Part shown: piece after piece, positions 1-6,914 of the stretch
Position numbering within the stretch: position 1 is the stretch's first letter
Layout of the letters: each line of letters opens with the position of its first letter
Source of the DNA: JBKPDV01 sp046728075
GTDB lineage: Bacteria > Acidobacteriota > Thermoanaerobaculia > UBA5066 > Gp7-AA6
Assembly (NCBI GenBank): GCA_046728075.1
Contig: JBKPDV010000194.1
Coordinates: 1 to 11,279, forward strand
Length of the DNA: 11,279 nt
Direction: 5' to 3'
Notes under the pieces: generated by a model
Database searches by the model: none
What the model was told of the DNA's origin: nothing
The model's input: only the letters and a program-made list of their open reading frames with translations
Made by a program: the position numbers and the translations under genes

Positions 1-1
1 G

Positions 2-61
2 GTTTGCGTCGTCCTAACAAACGGCATCTACTATTGGATCGCGGTGCGGCTCTACGGTTGA
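2..61 (+). CDS. C-terminal end of a probable membrane protein (partial)
   Basis: The frame starting at base 2 reads 19 residues and then TGA (59-61). The peptide is hydrophobic and aromatic (VCVVLTNGIYYWIAVRLYG), as expected for the last transmembrane segment of an integral membrane protein with a short tail. Its stop lies 39 bp from the stop of the minus-strand gene that begins its 3' end at 101, so the two genes converge normally. The family cannot be named from so few residues. The call rests only on peptide character and on the fitting gene boundary. Confidence 0.4.
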   Translation, partial: VCVVLTNGIYYWIAVRLYG

Positions 62-100
62 TCGCGGACGCGGGTCGTTGGGGAGCTCACGGTGTCGGAC

Positions 101-1564
101 TCAGCTCCTGGCGCCTCGGTAGAAGGGCATCACTCTCAGAAGGAAGAACGCTGTTTCGTTGAGGAAGAGCAGCGCCAGGATACCGAGCAAAATCATGTTG
201 CGCGCACGGTCCGCCCGAAAGAGGCGAACCGCCGGCAGGATGAATGCGAGCGAGATCCACGGCAGCACCGCGAAGAAGTAACGGCCATTGGTCGCGCGCA
301 TCGCGTGGTAGATCTCGTATCCCTCCCAGCTGTTGACGAGATACGCCACGGCGAACAGGAGAAAAACCGCCTGGCTCCAGGCGGGGAAAAGATCCGCCCG
401 CGCATCGCTCGAGAAGAGACGTGGCAGCGCGAGGAGCGGCACCGCCAGGAGGAGCGCATAGAGCACCCGCTTGAACGGCTCGGAGCCGTCGGCGCCGGCG
501 AAGAGCCAGAGAATTCCGAAAAGAAAGGCGATGGCCGCCACCCCCCTTCCCATCCATCGGAAGCCGCTCCGGTCGGTTTTCCAGAACCAGGTCGCGGCGA
601 GGCTTGCCGCCGCCAGCGCCGCGGCAACGTACAGAGCGAAGTAGGGACCGGAGATCTGGAACCACCGCACGTTGCCTGCCCCGGAACCCGTCCAGCCGAT
701 CAACCCGACGAAGTTTTTGAAGGTGTGATCGACGACGGGATAGCCGTGGAGGTACGCGAGAAGTCCTTCGAGGCTGAAGGATGTCTGAGAGATCGGGTGG
801 AGGCGCGCGTTGCCCAGAAGGAGCCGGTGTCGCAGCGCCCAGAGACCCGGCAGCGACACCGAGAGGACCGCGATCGCGAGCCATTGCGCGAGGCGCTTTC
901 CGCCGCGGGAGGCCAGAAGACGCCACGCGAGAAGGAGAAGCGCCGCGGTGACGACGAGCGCCGAGAGCTTCGTCACTCCCGCCAGAGAGAGCGCGATTCC
1001 CATCTTCGCGCCGTCGGAAAAACTTCCCGTTCTGGTCAGACGCACCCAGAAGAGCGCGGCCGCGCCGCAGAGCAGCGCCAAAAGGACGTCGTGGTTCGTC
1101 CCGGAGGACATGTGGGAGTACATCGGGAGGAATCCGATCGCCGAGGCCGCGGCGAAGGCGAAGATCGAGTCTTCCGAGGCCTCCCAGAAGACGGCGAAGA
1201 AGAGAAGCAGCGCCGCCGCTCCGCTGATAGCCGAGAGCAGGCGCGGCGCGCGGTAGCGCCATTGCGGGTCGGTTGTCACGGCCCGCGCCGCGTCCAGAAA
1301 AGGGACCGCGAGCAGATGGTAGAGAGGAGGATGCTGCGCGACCCAGTTCCAGGTCTCCTCCGGCGAGAGCGTGCGGCCCTTGCCCCAGTCCGAGACGATG
1401 TCCGGCGGGAGGACGCTCTTTCCCGGAAGCGGAAGACCGCGCCCGTCGGCCAGGTCGGCGACGATGGCGTAGTGGCCGGTTTCGTCGGGCACGTCCCACA
1501 ACGGCGTCACGAAGAGCGCGAGCAGGATCGCTTTGAGCAGGAAGACGAGCGCCATCCCTCGCAT
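101..1564 (-). CDS. Multi-pass GT-C type glycosyltransferase-like membrane protein (GT39/DUF2142-like)
   Basis: This 487-residue protein is hydrophobic throughout, with roughly ten predicted membrane segments. The first (about residues 5-22) runs directly into WDVPDETGHY (residues 23-32). An acidic pair, here D27-E28, in the first extracytoplasmic loop is the usual mark of GT-C glycosyltransferases, where it takes part in catalysis or metal binding. A second family signature, QHPPLYH (78-84), follows, and SGTNHDVLLAL (about 154-164) recalls the PMT/DUF2142 group. Such enzymes move sugars from polyprenyl-phosphate donors to lipid, glycan or protein acceptors on the outer face of the cytoplasmic membrane. 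The acceptor cannot be told here. The start is ATG at 1562-1564; a second ATG three codons later (1555) is equally possible, and neither has a clear Shine-Dalgarno. An open frame continues upstream to 2293, but that part is antisense to the phosphatase and is not protein-like. The gene is divergent from the phosphatase and has no sugar-pathway neighbours in view. Confidence 0.8.
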   Translation of the reverse strand: MRGMALVFLLKAILLALFVTPLWDVPDETGHYAIVADLADGRGLPLPGKSVLPPDIVSDWGKGRTLSPEETWNWVAQHPPLYHLLAVPFLDAARAVTTDPQWRYRAPRLLSAISGAAALLLFFAVFWEASEDSIFAFAAASAIGFLPMYSHMSSGTNHDVLLALLCGAAALFWVRLTRTGSFSDGAKMGIALSLAGVTKLSALVVTAALLLLAWRLLASRGGKRLAQWLAIAVLSVSLPGLWALRHRLLLGNARLHPISQTSFSLEGLLAYLHGYPVVDHTFKNFVGLIGWTGSGAGNVRWFQISGPYFALYVAAALAAASLAATWFWKTDRSGFRWMGRGVAAIAFLFGILWLFAGADGSEPFKRVLYALLLAVPLLALPRLFSSDARADLFPAWSQAVFLLFAVAYLVNSWEGYEIYHAMRATNGRYFFAVLPWISLAFILPAVRLFRADRARNMILLGILALLFLNETAFFLLRVMPFYRGARS

Positions 1565-1672
1565 GGCGAAGGCGATTTCGGGCGGGGGAGCGGGAAGGGA
1601 ACGTCTTCCGGAGCGGTCCGGCGTCTCTCTCAGCTGCAGAACCCGCTCCGCATCGCGGCCGTAGGATACGGC
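1565..1672. promoter_or_regulatory. Divergent intergenic region with an inverted repeat
   Basis: These 108 bases separate the divergent start codons of the glycosyltransferase and phosphatase genes, so they must hold at least one promoter for each. A perfect 8-bp inverted repeat, CGGAGCGG (1609-1616) and CCGCTCCG (1643-1650), is separated by 26 bases. It could be an operator or a hairpin in the phosphatase leader. No convincing -35/-10 pair was seen on either strand. An AGGA Shine-Dalgarno (1663-1666) serves the phosphatase gene. Confidence 0.35.
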
Positions 1673-2869
1673 ATGGCCTCTACAGTCCAAGCCGTCAGCA
1701 TCGGCCGCCCGAACCGGGTCAAGGATGCCCGCGAGGCGATCCTCTCGACGCTCCTCGGCGTGGGCGTCGTCTTTCTCATGTTCTTGCAGCGTTCGGAGGC
1801 GTTCGGCTGGCGCCTCGCCATCTATGGAGGCCTGACCGGATTCGCGATCTACATCTGCTGCCGCACTCTCCATCGGCTCGTCGCCGAGCCGATCTACCGA
1901 TGGGAAATTCTGCCGCGGCCGCTCGTGGCCGGCATCCTTTACTGCTTTGGCGGCGCGCTGGGGTGGAGCGTCGCGACGGTCCTGGCGCAGGCCACCGGGC
2001 TGATTCACTTCACCTTCGAGCGTCGCGACATCCTCATCGCGCTGGCTGTCACGGGCGGCCTCGGCATCGTCTTCGGTCTCGCGTTCTATTCCTTCGGCTT
2101 TCTCGAAGGTCGGCTGCGCGAGAGCGTCGAACGGTTGAAGGAGGCGGAGTTCGCCGAGAAGGAGCTCGAGCTCGCGCGCGACATTCAGTCGCGGCTGTTG
2201 CCTCCGCCGATCGTCGAAGGAGAGGGGTTCCGTGTGACCGCCCGGAACCTGCCGGCGCGGTTCGTGGCGGGAGATTTCTACGATGTGTTTCATCTGGCCG
2301 ACGGCAATCTCGGGCTCGTCATCGCGGACGTCTCGGGCAAGGGGATCGGCGCCGCGCTCATCATGGCTTCGGTCAAGGCCGTCGTCCCGCTCGTCGCGGC
2401 CGGGCGGTCGGCTGCGGACACGCTGACGCAGTTGAACCGAAAGCTGTCCCGGGAGCTTGCCCCTCGCGAGTTCGTGGCGCTCTGCTTTGCCCGATTCGAC
2501 GCGACCCGCGGAACGCTCGAGATCGCCAACGCCGGCCTGCCGGACCCTTACCGGCTGCGAGAGGACGGGTCAGCCGAGTCGTTGCCGACGCCGGGCGCGC
2601 GGCTTCCTCTAGGATCACGACGCGATACCGCCTATGAGTCACTCTCCGTCCAACTCGGTCGGGCGGATCGGGTGCTTTTCGTGACGGACGGCTTGCCGGA
2701 GGCCCCGACGCGCGCCGGCGAACCGCTCGGGTACGAGGCTCTTGCCGGTCACATCGCCTCTTCCGCGGCAGAAGGTCCGCTGCTCGATCGCCTCTTCGAT
2801 TCCGTCCGCTCGGCAACCTCCGAGACGCTCGAGGACGATTGGACGGCCTTGTTGCTCGAGCGGCGATGA
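1673..2869 (+). CDS. Membrane-anchored SpoIIE/RsbU-type PP2C serine phosphatase
   Basis: The protein has 398 residues. Four hydrophobic segments (about 22-38, 45-63, 82-106 and 118-144) are followed by a charged, helical linker (145-175). The linker ends in ELARDIQSRLLPP (166-178), the helix seen just before the phosphatase domain in RsbU-like proteins. The PP2C/SpoIIE domain then shows GDFYDVF (200-206, metal-binding D201), IADVSGKGIGAAL (217-229, D219), VTDGLPEA (337-344, D339) and the closing DDWTALLLER (388-397, D388/D389), so all metal ligands are present. Family members dephosphorylate an anti-sigma-factor antagonist to control a sigma factor or another partner-switching output. No HAMP, PAS or GAF domain is present, so sensing probably uses the four-helix membrane part, which resembles the N-terminal module of some LytS/AlgZ-type kinases (inference). 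The ATG at 1673 has AGGA 6 bases upstream. No anti-sigma factor or antagonist gene is in the window, so its target lies elsewhere. Confidence 0.88.
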   Translation: MASTVQAVSIGRPNRVKDAREAILSTLLGVGVVFLMFLQRSEAFGWRLAIYGGLTGFAIYICCRTLHRLVAEPIYRWEILPRPLVAGILYCFGGALGWSVATVLAQATGLIHFTFERRDILIALAVTGGLGIVFGLAFYSFGFLEGRLRESVERLKEAEFAEKELELARDIQSRLLPPPIVEGEGFRVTARNLPARFVAGDFYDVFHLADGNLGLVIADVSGKGIGAALIMASVKAVVPLVAAGRSAADTLTQLNRKLSRELAPREFVALCFARFDATRGTLEIANAGLPDPYRLREDGSAESLPTPGARLPLGSRRDTAYESLSVQLGRADRVLFVTDGLPEAPTRAGEPLGYEALAGHIASSAAEGPLLDRLFDSVRSATSETLEDDWTALLLERR

Positions 2870-2974
2870 ACGTCGCTTCCGCTTCCTCGGGACCTGCGCC
2901 TGCCGGCGCACCGGCTCGCGGCTCGCCCAAAGGGGCTCGACCGCGAGCCTGATCCCTTCGCGCGCTCCCGCTCC

Positions 2975-3018
2975 CGCGGCGCGCGCCTCCTCCCCTCTGG
3001 GAGACTACGCGCGCCGCG
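2975..3018. terminator. Strong GC-rich stem-loop between phosphatase and S9 peptidase genes
   Basis: The arms CGCGGCGCGCG (2975-2985) and CGCGCGCCGCG (3008-3018) are perfectly complementary over 11 bp. The 22-base loop contains a second small hairpin (CTCCC at 2990-2994, GGGAG at 2999-3003). The structure lies about 105 bases after the phosphatase stop and about 136 before the peptidase start. No T-run follows, so it is not a textbook intrinsic terminator. It could act as a Rho-assisted terminator or as an RNA-stabilising structure. The rest of the 285-base gap (2870-3154) shows no credible gene, and I could not assign a clear promoter. Confidence 0.45.
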
Positions 3019-3154
3019 AACCAGAGCTAATACAACGTCACTTCCGGTCGGCCGCTTGCAGAGGTCGTGTCCGCCGTCCTGCAACTTTCCTGTCATTCGC
3101 CCGTAGAGTGATCGAGGCGGAGCCCTGTTCCCGGTTTTCGAAAAGGAGCATTCG

Positions 3155-5314
3155 GTGAGACAGATCAAGTCTTTTTCCATCCTCGGCACCCTCTTCCTCG
3201 TCGCCGGAGCCGTGGCGGCGCAAACGCCTCCTCCGAAAGCTCCGGTCAAGGAGGTCGTCGAGACGTACTTCGGCCAGAAGGTCGTCGATCCATACCGGTG
3301 GATGGAGGAGACAAAGAGCCCCGAGATGGTCGGATGGATGAAGGCCCAGAACGACTACACGCGCGCCTTGCTCGAGAAGATTCCGGCTCGCGCCGCGCTG
3401 GCGCAGCGGATCAAGGCCCTCGACAACGCCGGCACATCCGTCTCCGCCGTACAGTGGGCCGAGGGGCGCTATTTCTATTTCAAGACCGAGCCCGGCTCGG
3501 ACAATCGCAAGCTCTACGTGCGCGAGGGGCTGGAAGGCGCCGAGCGCCTGCTTCTCGATCCGGAGAAGCTCTCGACGAAAGAGAAGCACTACTCGATCGA
3601 CTACTTCATTCCGTCGCTCGACGGTCGTTTCGTGGCCGCGGGAGTGTCCGTCGGCGGCTCGGAAAACAGCGTCTTGGAAATTATCGAGGCTGCCACCGGC
3701 AAGGAGCTTTCCGACCGGATCGATCGCGCGCAGTTCGGTTCCGCCGCCTGGCGCAAGGACGGGAGAAGCTTCTTCTACAACCGCCTGGCCAAGCTCACGC
3801 CTCAATCGGCGCCGACCGACCGCTATTTGAAGAGCAAGGTCTTCCTTCACACTCTCGGGTCCGATCCTGACAAGGACCCGGCGGTCTTCGGCTTCGAGCT
3901 CTCCAAGTCCGTCTCGATGACGCCGGAAGACATTCCGTTCATCGTCTATTCGCCCGCGTCGCCGTGGGTTCTCGGGATCATCGCTCACGGCGTGCAGAAC
4001 GAACGAACTGTCTACGCTGCCCGGATCGATTCCGTGAGCGGGGCGGCCACCCCGTGGCGTAAGGTCGCGGACGTCGACGATGCGGTCACGAATCTCGACC
4101 TGCGCGGCGACACAGCCTATCTGGTGACGCACAAGGACGCGCCCCGATTCCAGGTCTCGACGATCGATCTCGCGCATCCGGAGAAGAAGGCCGTCGTGAT
4201 CGTCCCTGCCTCGGAGGTCGTCGTGACGAGCGTGGGAGTCGCCAAGGATGCGCTCTACGTCCAGGACCTCGACGGCGGACTCGGCCGCCTGCGACGCGTT
4301 CCCTTCGGGGGTGGCGCGGTCGAGACTCTCGCACTTCCGTTCGAGGGCGCCATCTCCGCCATGACGACCGACCCCCGGCGCGATGGCGCAATTCTGCAGA
4401 TGACGTCCTGGACGAAGCCGCCTCTCTGGTACACGTATGACCCGAAAACCGGCAAGGCCGTCGACACGAAGCTCGCGCCGCCCTCGCCGGTGGACTTCTC
4501 AGGCGTCGACTCGGCCGAAGTCAAGGCGAAGAGCGCGGACGGAACGATGGTCCCCCTCTCGATCGTATACAAGAAAGACATTGTATTGGACGGCTCGCAT
4601 CCGACCTGGCTCGAGGGCTACGGCGCCTATGGGATCACGATCGATCCCGCCTTTTCCCCCACCCGCCTGGCATGGCTCGAGCGAGGCGGCGTCTTCGCGG
4701 TCGCGCACGTGCGCGGCGGCGGGGAGTACGGCGAGGACTGGCACCGCGGCGGCATGCTCTTGACCAAGCAGCACACGATCGACGACTTCATCGCCTGCGC
4801 GCAGTACCTGATCGAGAAGAAGTACACGTCGACCGCGCACCTGGCGGGGGAGGGAACGAGCGCCGGCGGAGTCACGATCGGGGGAGCGATCACGCAGCGC
4901 CCGGATCTCTTCGGAGCGGCGTTGATCCGCGTCGGCGATTCCGACGCCCTGCGTTCCGAGCTGATGGAATCGGGACCGGCCAACATCCCCGAATTCGGCA
5001 CGGTGAAAACCGAGGAAGGCTTCAAGGCCCTCTCCGCCATGGACGCTTATCAGCACGTCAAAGATTCCACGGCTTATCCGGCCGTGTTGTTGACCACCGG
5101 CGCCAACGATCCGCGCGTCGCGCCCTGGCAGGCGGGAAAGATGACGGCTCGGCTGCAAGCCGCGACTTCCAGCGGCAAGCCGATCCTCCTGCGCGTCGAC
5201 TACGACGCCGGGCACGGTCTGGGCTCGACCAAGACGCAGCGCGACGAAGAGCTCGCCGACGAAGAGGCGTTTCTCTTCTGGCAGCTCGGCGTGCCGGAGT
5301 TTCAGCTGAAATAG
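3155..5314 (+). CDS. Secreted prolyl oligopeptidase-family serine peptidase (S9A-like)
   Basis: The 719-residue protein begins with a typical Sec signal peptide (residues 1-22: MRQIK, a hydrophobic core, then AVAA before QTPP). The N-terminal signature YFGQKVVDPYRWMEE (38-52) is characteristic of prolyl oligopeptidases. A beta-propeller domain (about 75-430) is followed by the alpha/beta-hydrolase domain. The triad is visible: Ser569 in GTSAGG (567-572), followed by the usual QRPDLFGAAL; Asp652 in NDPRVAP, with Arg654 in the place of the substrate-binding Arg of porcine POP; and His687 in DAGHG. Members cleave after proline in short peptides, here probably in the periplasm or outside the cell. 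Specificity could also be broader, so no symbol is given. The GTG start (3155-3157) is preceded by AAGGAG (3143-3148) at 6 bases, and the signal peptide begins there, so the start is secure. Length is normal for the family. The stop codon is immediately followed by a heptamer array. Confidence 0.93.
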   Translation: MRQIKSFSILGTLFLVAGAVAAQTPPPKAPVKEVVETYFGQKVVDPYRWMEETKSPEMVGWMKAQNDYTRALLEKIPARAALAQRIKALDNAGTSVSAVQWAEGRYFYFKTEPGSDNRKLYVREGLEGAERLLLDPEKLSTKEKHYSIDYFIPSLDGRFVAAGVSVGGSENSVLEIIEAATGKELSDRIDRAQFGSAAWRKDGRSFFYNRLAKLTPQSAPTDRYLKSKVFLHTLGSDPDKDPAVFGFELSKSVSMTPEDIPFIVYSPASPWVLGIIAHGVQNERTVYAARIDSVSGAATPWRKVADVDDAVTNLDLRGDTAYLVTHKDAPRFQVSTIDLAHPEKKAVVIVPASEVVVTSVGVAKDALYVQDLDGGLGRLRRVPFGGGAVETLALPFEGAISAMTTDPRRDGAILQMTSWTKPPLWYTYDPKTGKAVDTKLAPPSPVDFSGVDSAEVKAKSADGTMVPLSIVYKKDIVLDGSHPTWLEGYGAYGITIDPAFSPTRLAWLERGGVFAVAHVRGGGEYGEDWHRGGMLLTKQHTIDDFIACAQYLIEKKYTSTAHLAGEGTSAGGVTIGGAITQRPDLFGAALIRVGDSDALRSELMESGPANIPEFGTVKTEEGFKALSAMDAYQHVKDSTAYPAVLLTTGANDPRVAPWQAGKMTARLQAATSSGKPILLRVDYDAGHGLGSTKTQRDEELADEEAFLFWQLGVPEFQLK

Positions 5315-5342
5315 GTCGACAGTCGACAGTCGACAGTCGACA
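5315..5342. repeat. Tandem heptamer GTCGACA, four copies
   Basis: Four perfect copies of the 7-base unit GTCGACA start at the first base after the peptidase stop codon (5312-5314). Each unit contains the palindrome GTCGAC. The unit has no stop in any frame. The same unit reappears on the far side of the neighbouring palindromic element (5472-5482). Confidence 0.9.
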
Positions 5343-5362
5343 GCGCTGCGCGGACCTCCTTT

Positions 5363-5465
5363 TGTCATCCCGAGCGAAGCGAGGGATCCACTCCCGTCGT
5401 TTCGAGTTCTCGCCCCCGGAACGATTCACAGGAGCAGATTCCTCGTCGCTTCGCTCGGAATGACA
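5363..5465. repeat. MITE-like palindromic repeat element with ~20-bp terminal inverted repeats
   Basis: The left end reads TGTCATCCCGAGCGAAGCGA (5363-5382). The complement of the right end (5446-5465) reads TGTCATTCCGAGCGAAGCGA, so the two arms match at 19 of 20 positions. A 63-base centre lies between them. This terminal sequence belongs to a dispersed repeat that I know from many bacterial genomes, where it often yields false peptides such as SERSDEES and IPRFARDD; both occur here when the region is translated on the minus strand. The element has no coding capacity, so any movement would need a transposase supplied in trans. It could also act as a transcript-end hairpin for the upstream peptidase gene. 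Confidence 0.75.
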
Positions 5466-5471
5466 GCAACA

Positions 5472-5482
5472 GTCGACAGTCG
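5472..5482. repeat. GTCGACA heptamer remnant flanking the palindromic element
   Basis: One full GTCGACA unit (5472-5478) is followed by a partial one (GTCG, 5479-5482). It repeats the four-copy array at 5315-5342, so the palindromic element is bracketed by the same heptamer on both sides. Confidence 0.7.
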
Positions 5483-5508
5483 GCGGTTCGGGCGGTACAG
5501 TCGCCGAA

Positions 5509-6537
5509 ATGTTTTGCGGAATCCTTCCGCCGTACATCCTGGTTTCGATTGTTCAGAACGGGACGCCCGAGGAGCGCCAGCGCGCGCTCGCCACGCTGAT
5601 CTTCACCGAGCGGCTTCGCGGCCAACGGCGGGCCCTCGCGGCGCTTCCCGTGATCACTCCTGTGGGCGAGAAGCGCCGCGACGTTTTCGACGCACAGAAG
5701 AAGACCCGCCTTCCCGGCAAGCTCGTGCGCGAGGAAGGCGGCGCTCCCTCCCAGGACGTCGCTGTCAACGAGGCCTACGACGGGGCGGGCTCGACCTATG
5801 ACTTCTACCTGGAGATCCTCGAGCGCAACTCGATCGACGGAAAGGGCATGCGAATCGACTCCACGGTTCACTACGACACGAACTACGACAACGCCTTCTG
5901 GAACGGCGCCCAGATGGTCTACGGCGACGGAGATCAGAAGCTCTTCGCCCGCTTCACGGCTTCGCTCGACGTGATCGGCCACGAGCTGACGCACGGCGTC
6001 ACGGCGCACGAGGCGAACCTGAACTATCAGGATCAACCGGGCGCCTTGAACGAGTCCTTCTCCGACGTCTTCGGCTCGCTCGTCAAGCAGCGAAGCCGCC
6101 TGGAGACCGCGAGCCAGGCCGATTGGCTGATCGGCGCCGAGCTCCTGCTGCCGAAGGTCCAGGGCACGGCGCTGCGATCGATGAAGGAGCCCGGCACCGC
6201 GTACGACGATCCGGTCCTGGGAAAAGACCCGCAGCCCTCGACGATGGATGGCTACGTCGTCACTTCGGAAGACGACGGCGGCGTCCACATCAACTCGGGC
6301 ATCCCCAATCACGCCTTCTACCTGGCCGCGGTCGCGATCGATGGCTTCGCCTGGGAAAAGGCGGGCAAGATCTGGTACGAGGCCCTGACCAACCGCCTCA
6401 AGGCCGATTCGGACTTCGCGGACTGCGCGGACCAGACGATCGCCGCCGCCTCGGACCTCTTCGGGAAGAACGGAATCGAAGAGAGAGCCGTGCGAGAGGC
6501 CTGGAAAGCCGTCGGCGTTTCGATCTCGCGTCCCTGA
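5509..6537 (+). CDS. Protealysin-like M4 (thermolysin family) metallopeptidase precursor
   Basis: The 342-residue protein begins MFCGILPPYIL. The PPYxL motif marks the short protealysin-type propeptide, and there is no signal peptide and no long FTP/PepSY propeptide as in secreted thermolysins. Its length is close to that of the Serratia protealysin precursor, as I recall it (about 341). The zinc site is complete: HELTH (158-162; His158, catalytic Glu159, His162) and Glu182 in NESFSDVFG. The 24-residue spacing equals that in thermolysin (H142 to E166). WNGAQMVYGDGD (131-142) lines the substrate cleft, and His260 in GGVHINSGIPNHAFYL matches thermolysin His231. The propeptide should end around residue 50. 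Family knowledge: protealysin-like enzymes are made without a Sec signal and are held in check by emfourin, and a probable emfourin is encoded at 10668-10985. The ATG lacks an obvious Shine-Dalgarno. The gene is separated from the S9 peptidase by repeats and probably has its own promoter. Confidence 0.93.
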   Translation: MFCGILPPYILVSIVQNGTPEERQRALATLIFTERLRGQRRALAALPVITPVGEKRRDVFDAQKKTRLPGKLVREEGGAPSQDVAVNEAYDGAGSTYDFYLEILERNSIDGKGMRIDSTVHYDTNYDNAFWNGAQMVYGDGDQKLFARFTASLDVIGHELTHGVTAHEANLNYQDQPGALNESFSDVFGSLVKQRSRLETASQADWLIGAELLLPKVQGTALRSMKEPGTAYDDPVLGKDPQPSTMDGYVVTSEDDGGVHINSGIPNHAFYLAAVAIDGFAWEKAGKIWYEALTNRLKADSDFADCADQTIAAASDLFGKNGIEERAVREAWKAVGVSISRP

Positions 6538-6560
6538 GCCAGCCGGGATCCAAACCTCTC

Positions 6561-6608
6561 GCGCGATATCGATAGCGAATAAGATATCTAATCGATATAC
6601 TATTAGCT
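6561..6608 (+). promoter_or_regulatory. AT-rich promoter/operator of the HTH-nucleotidyltransferase module; possibly leaderless
   Basis: This pocket is strikingly AT-rich against GC-rich surroundings and is full of palindromes: CGATATCG (6564-6571), AGATATCT (6582-6589) and ATCGAT (6591-6596). ATATCGAT (6566-6573) and ATCGATAT (6591-6598) form an 8-bp inverted repeat with a 17-base spacer. TATACT (6596-6601) is a good -10 candidate and would start transcription at or just before the ATG at 6609. No Shine-Dalgarno is visible, so leaderless translation fits. The -35 match is weak. The palindromes overlap the -10 and are natural sites for autoregulation by the encoded HTH protein (inference). 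Confidence 0.55.
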
Positions 6609-6914
6609 ATGGGGATACTTTCTTATGCCCGTCGCTCTGCCGGCTTCTCTCAGCGGCAGCTCGCGGAGCGGTCGGGGATTCCGCAGCCGGCGATCGCGCG
6701 CATCGAGTCGGGGCGCTCGACTCCGAGGCTCGACACGCTCGCGAGCCTGTTGCGAGCCTGCGGGCTGAACCTCGGGCTCGAGCCCGCCGCTGGAGAAGGC
6801 GTGGATCGAACGGGTATCCGGCAACTTCGCCGGTTGACACCAGCGGAGCGCCTGGAGATCGCGGTCCGGGAGGCACGCAATCTCGAAAAGGTCGTCGCGG
6901 GAAGGCAACGTTGA
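6609..6914 (+). CDS. XRE-family HTH protein, probable antitoxin/autorepressor
   Basis: The 101-residue protein has a Cro/CI-type helix-turn-helix at about residues 3-58. FSQRQLAERSGIPQPAIARIE (13-33) contains the turn and recognition helix, and the GRSTPRLDTLASLLRACG segment (35-52) is typical of the family. The C-terminal tail (about 66-101) has RQLRRLTPAERLEIAVREAR, a basic, helical region like the tails of HTH proteins that pair with nucleotidyltransferase toxins. It probably binds the palindromic AT-rich DNA just upstream. Its stop overlaps the next start by 4 bases, so the two are translated together, and the pair looks like a toxin-antitoxin-type module. No neutralising activity can be read from sequence alone. 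Confidence 0.85.
   Translation: MGILSYARRSAGFSQRQLAERSGIPQPAIARIESGRSTPRLDTLASLLRACGLNLGLEPAAGEGVDRTGIRQLRRLTPAERLEIAVREARNLEKVVAGRQR

Noticed and set aside
82..108. Possible bidirectional terminator hairpin (GGAGCT and AGCTCC) between converging genes
   Set aside because: The stem is only 6 bp with a 15-base loop and no T-run, which is too weak to annotate.
92..1672. Long plus-strand open frame leading into the phosphatase
   Set aside because: It is antisense to the membrane glycosyltransferase. The peptide is a low-complexity run of Arg, Glu, Gln and Gly without domains, typical of the shadow frame of a GC-rich gene. Only the part from ATG 1673 is real.
1565..2293. Upstream extension of the glycosyltransferase frame on the minus strand
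   Set aside because: It runs antisense to the phosphatase, lacks the hydrophobic character of the gene itself and matches no family pattern. The membrane protein begins naturally at 1564.
2742..3158. Plus-strand frame spanning the end of the phosphatase and the following gap
   Set aside because: It overlaps the conserved end of the phosphatase out of frame and its composition is Arg/Ser/Ala-rich without motifs. The gap is better explained by a hairpin and the leader of the S9 gene.
4859..4861. Apparent deviation of the S9 nucleophile motif (GEGTSAGG) from the GGSNGG of porcine POP
   Set aside because: It still fits GxSxGG, and bacterial relatives commonly have SAGG here. With Asp652 and His687 in place the enzyme looks fully active.
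3038..5368. Minus-strand open frames across the S9 peptidase
   Set aside because: They are shadows of a gene with a complete catalytic triad, signal peptide and ribosome-binding site. Their peptides are Arg/Asp/Leu-rich and motif-free.
5315..5482. Possible CRISPR array
   Set aside because: The 7-base units are contiguous without spacers, and the intervening element is a single palindrome with no regular repeat-spacer pattern and no cas genes.
5058..5537. Minus-strand peptide containing CHSERSDEES and IPRFARDD
   Set aside because: These strings are the familiar false translation of the palindromic repeat element and not a protein.
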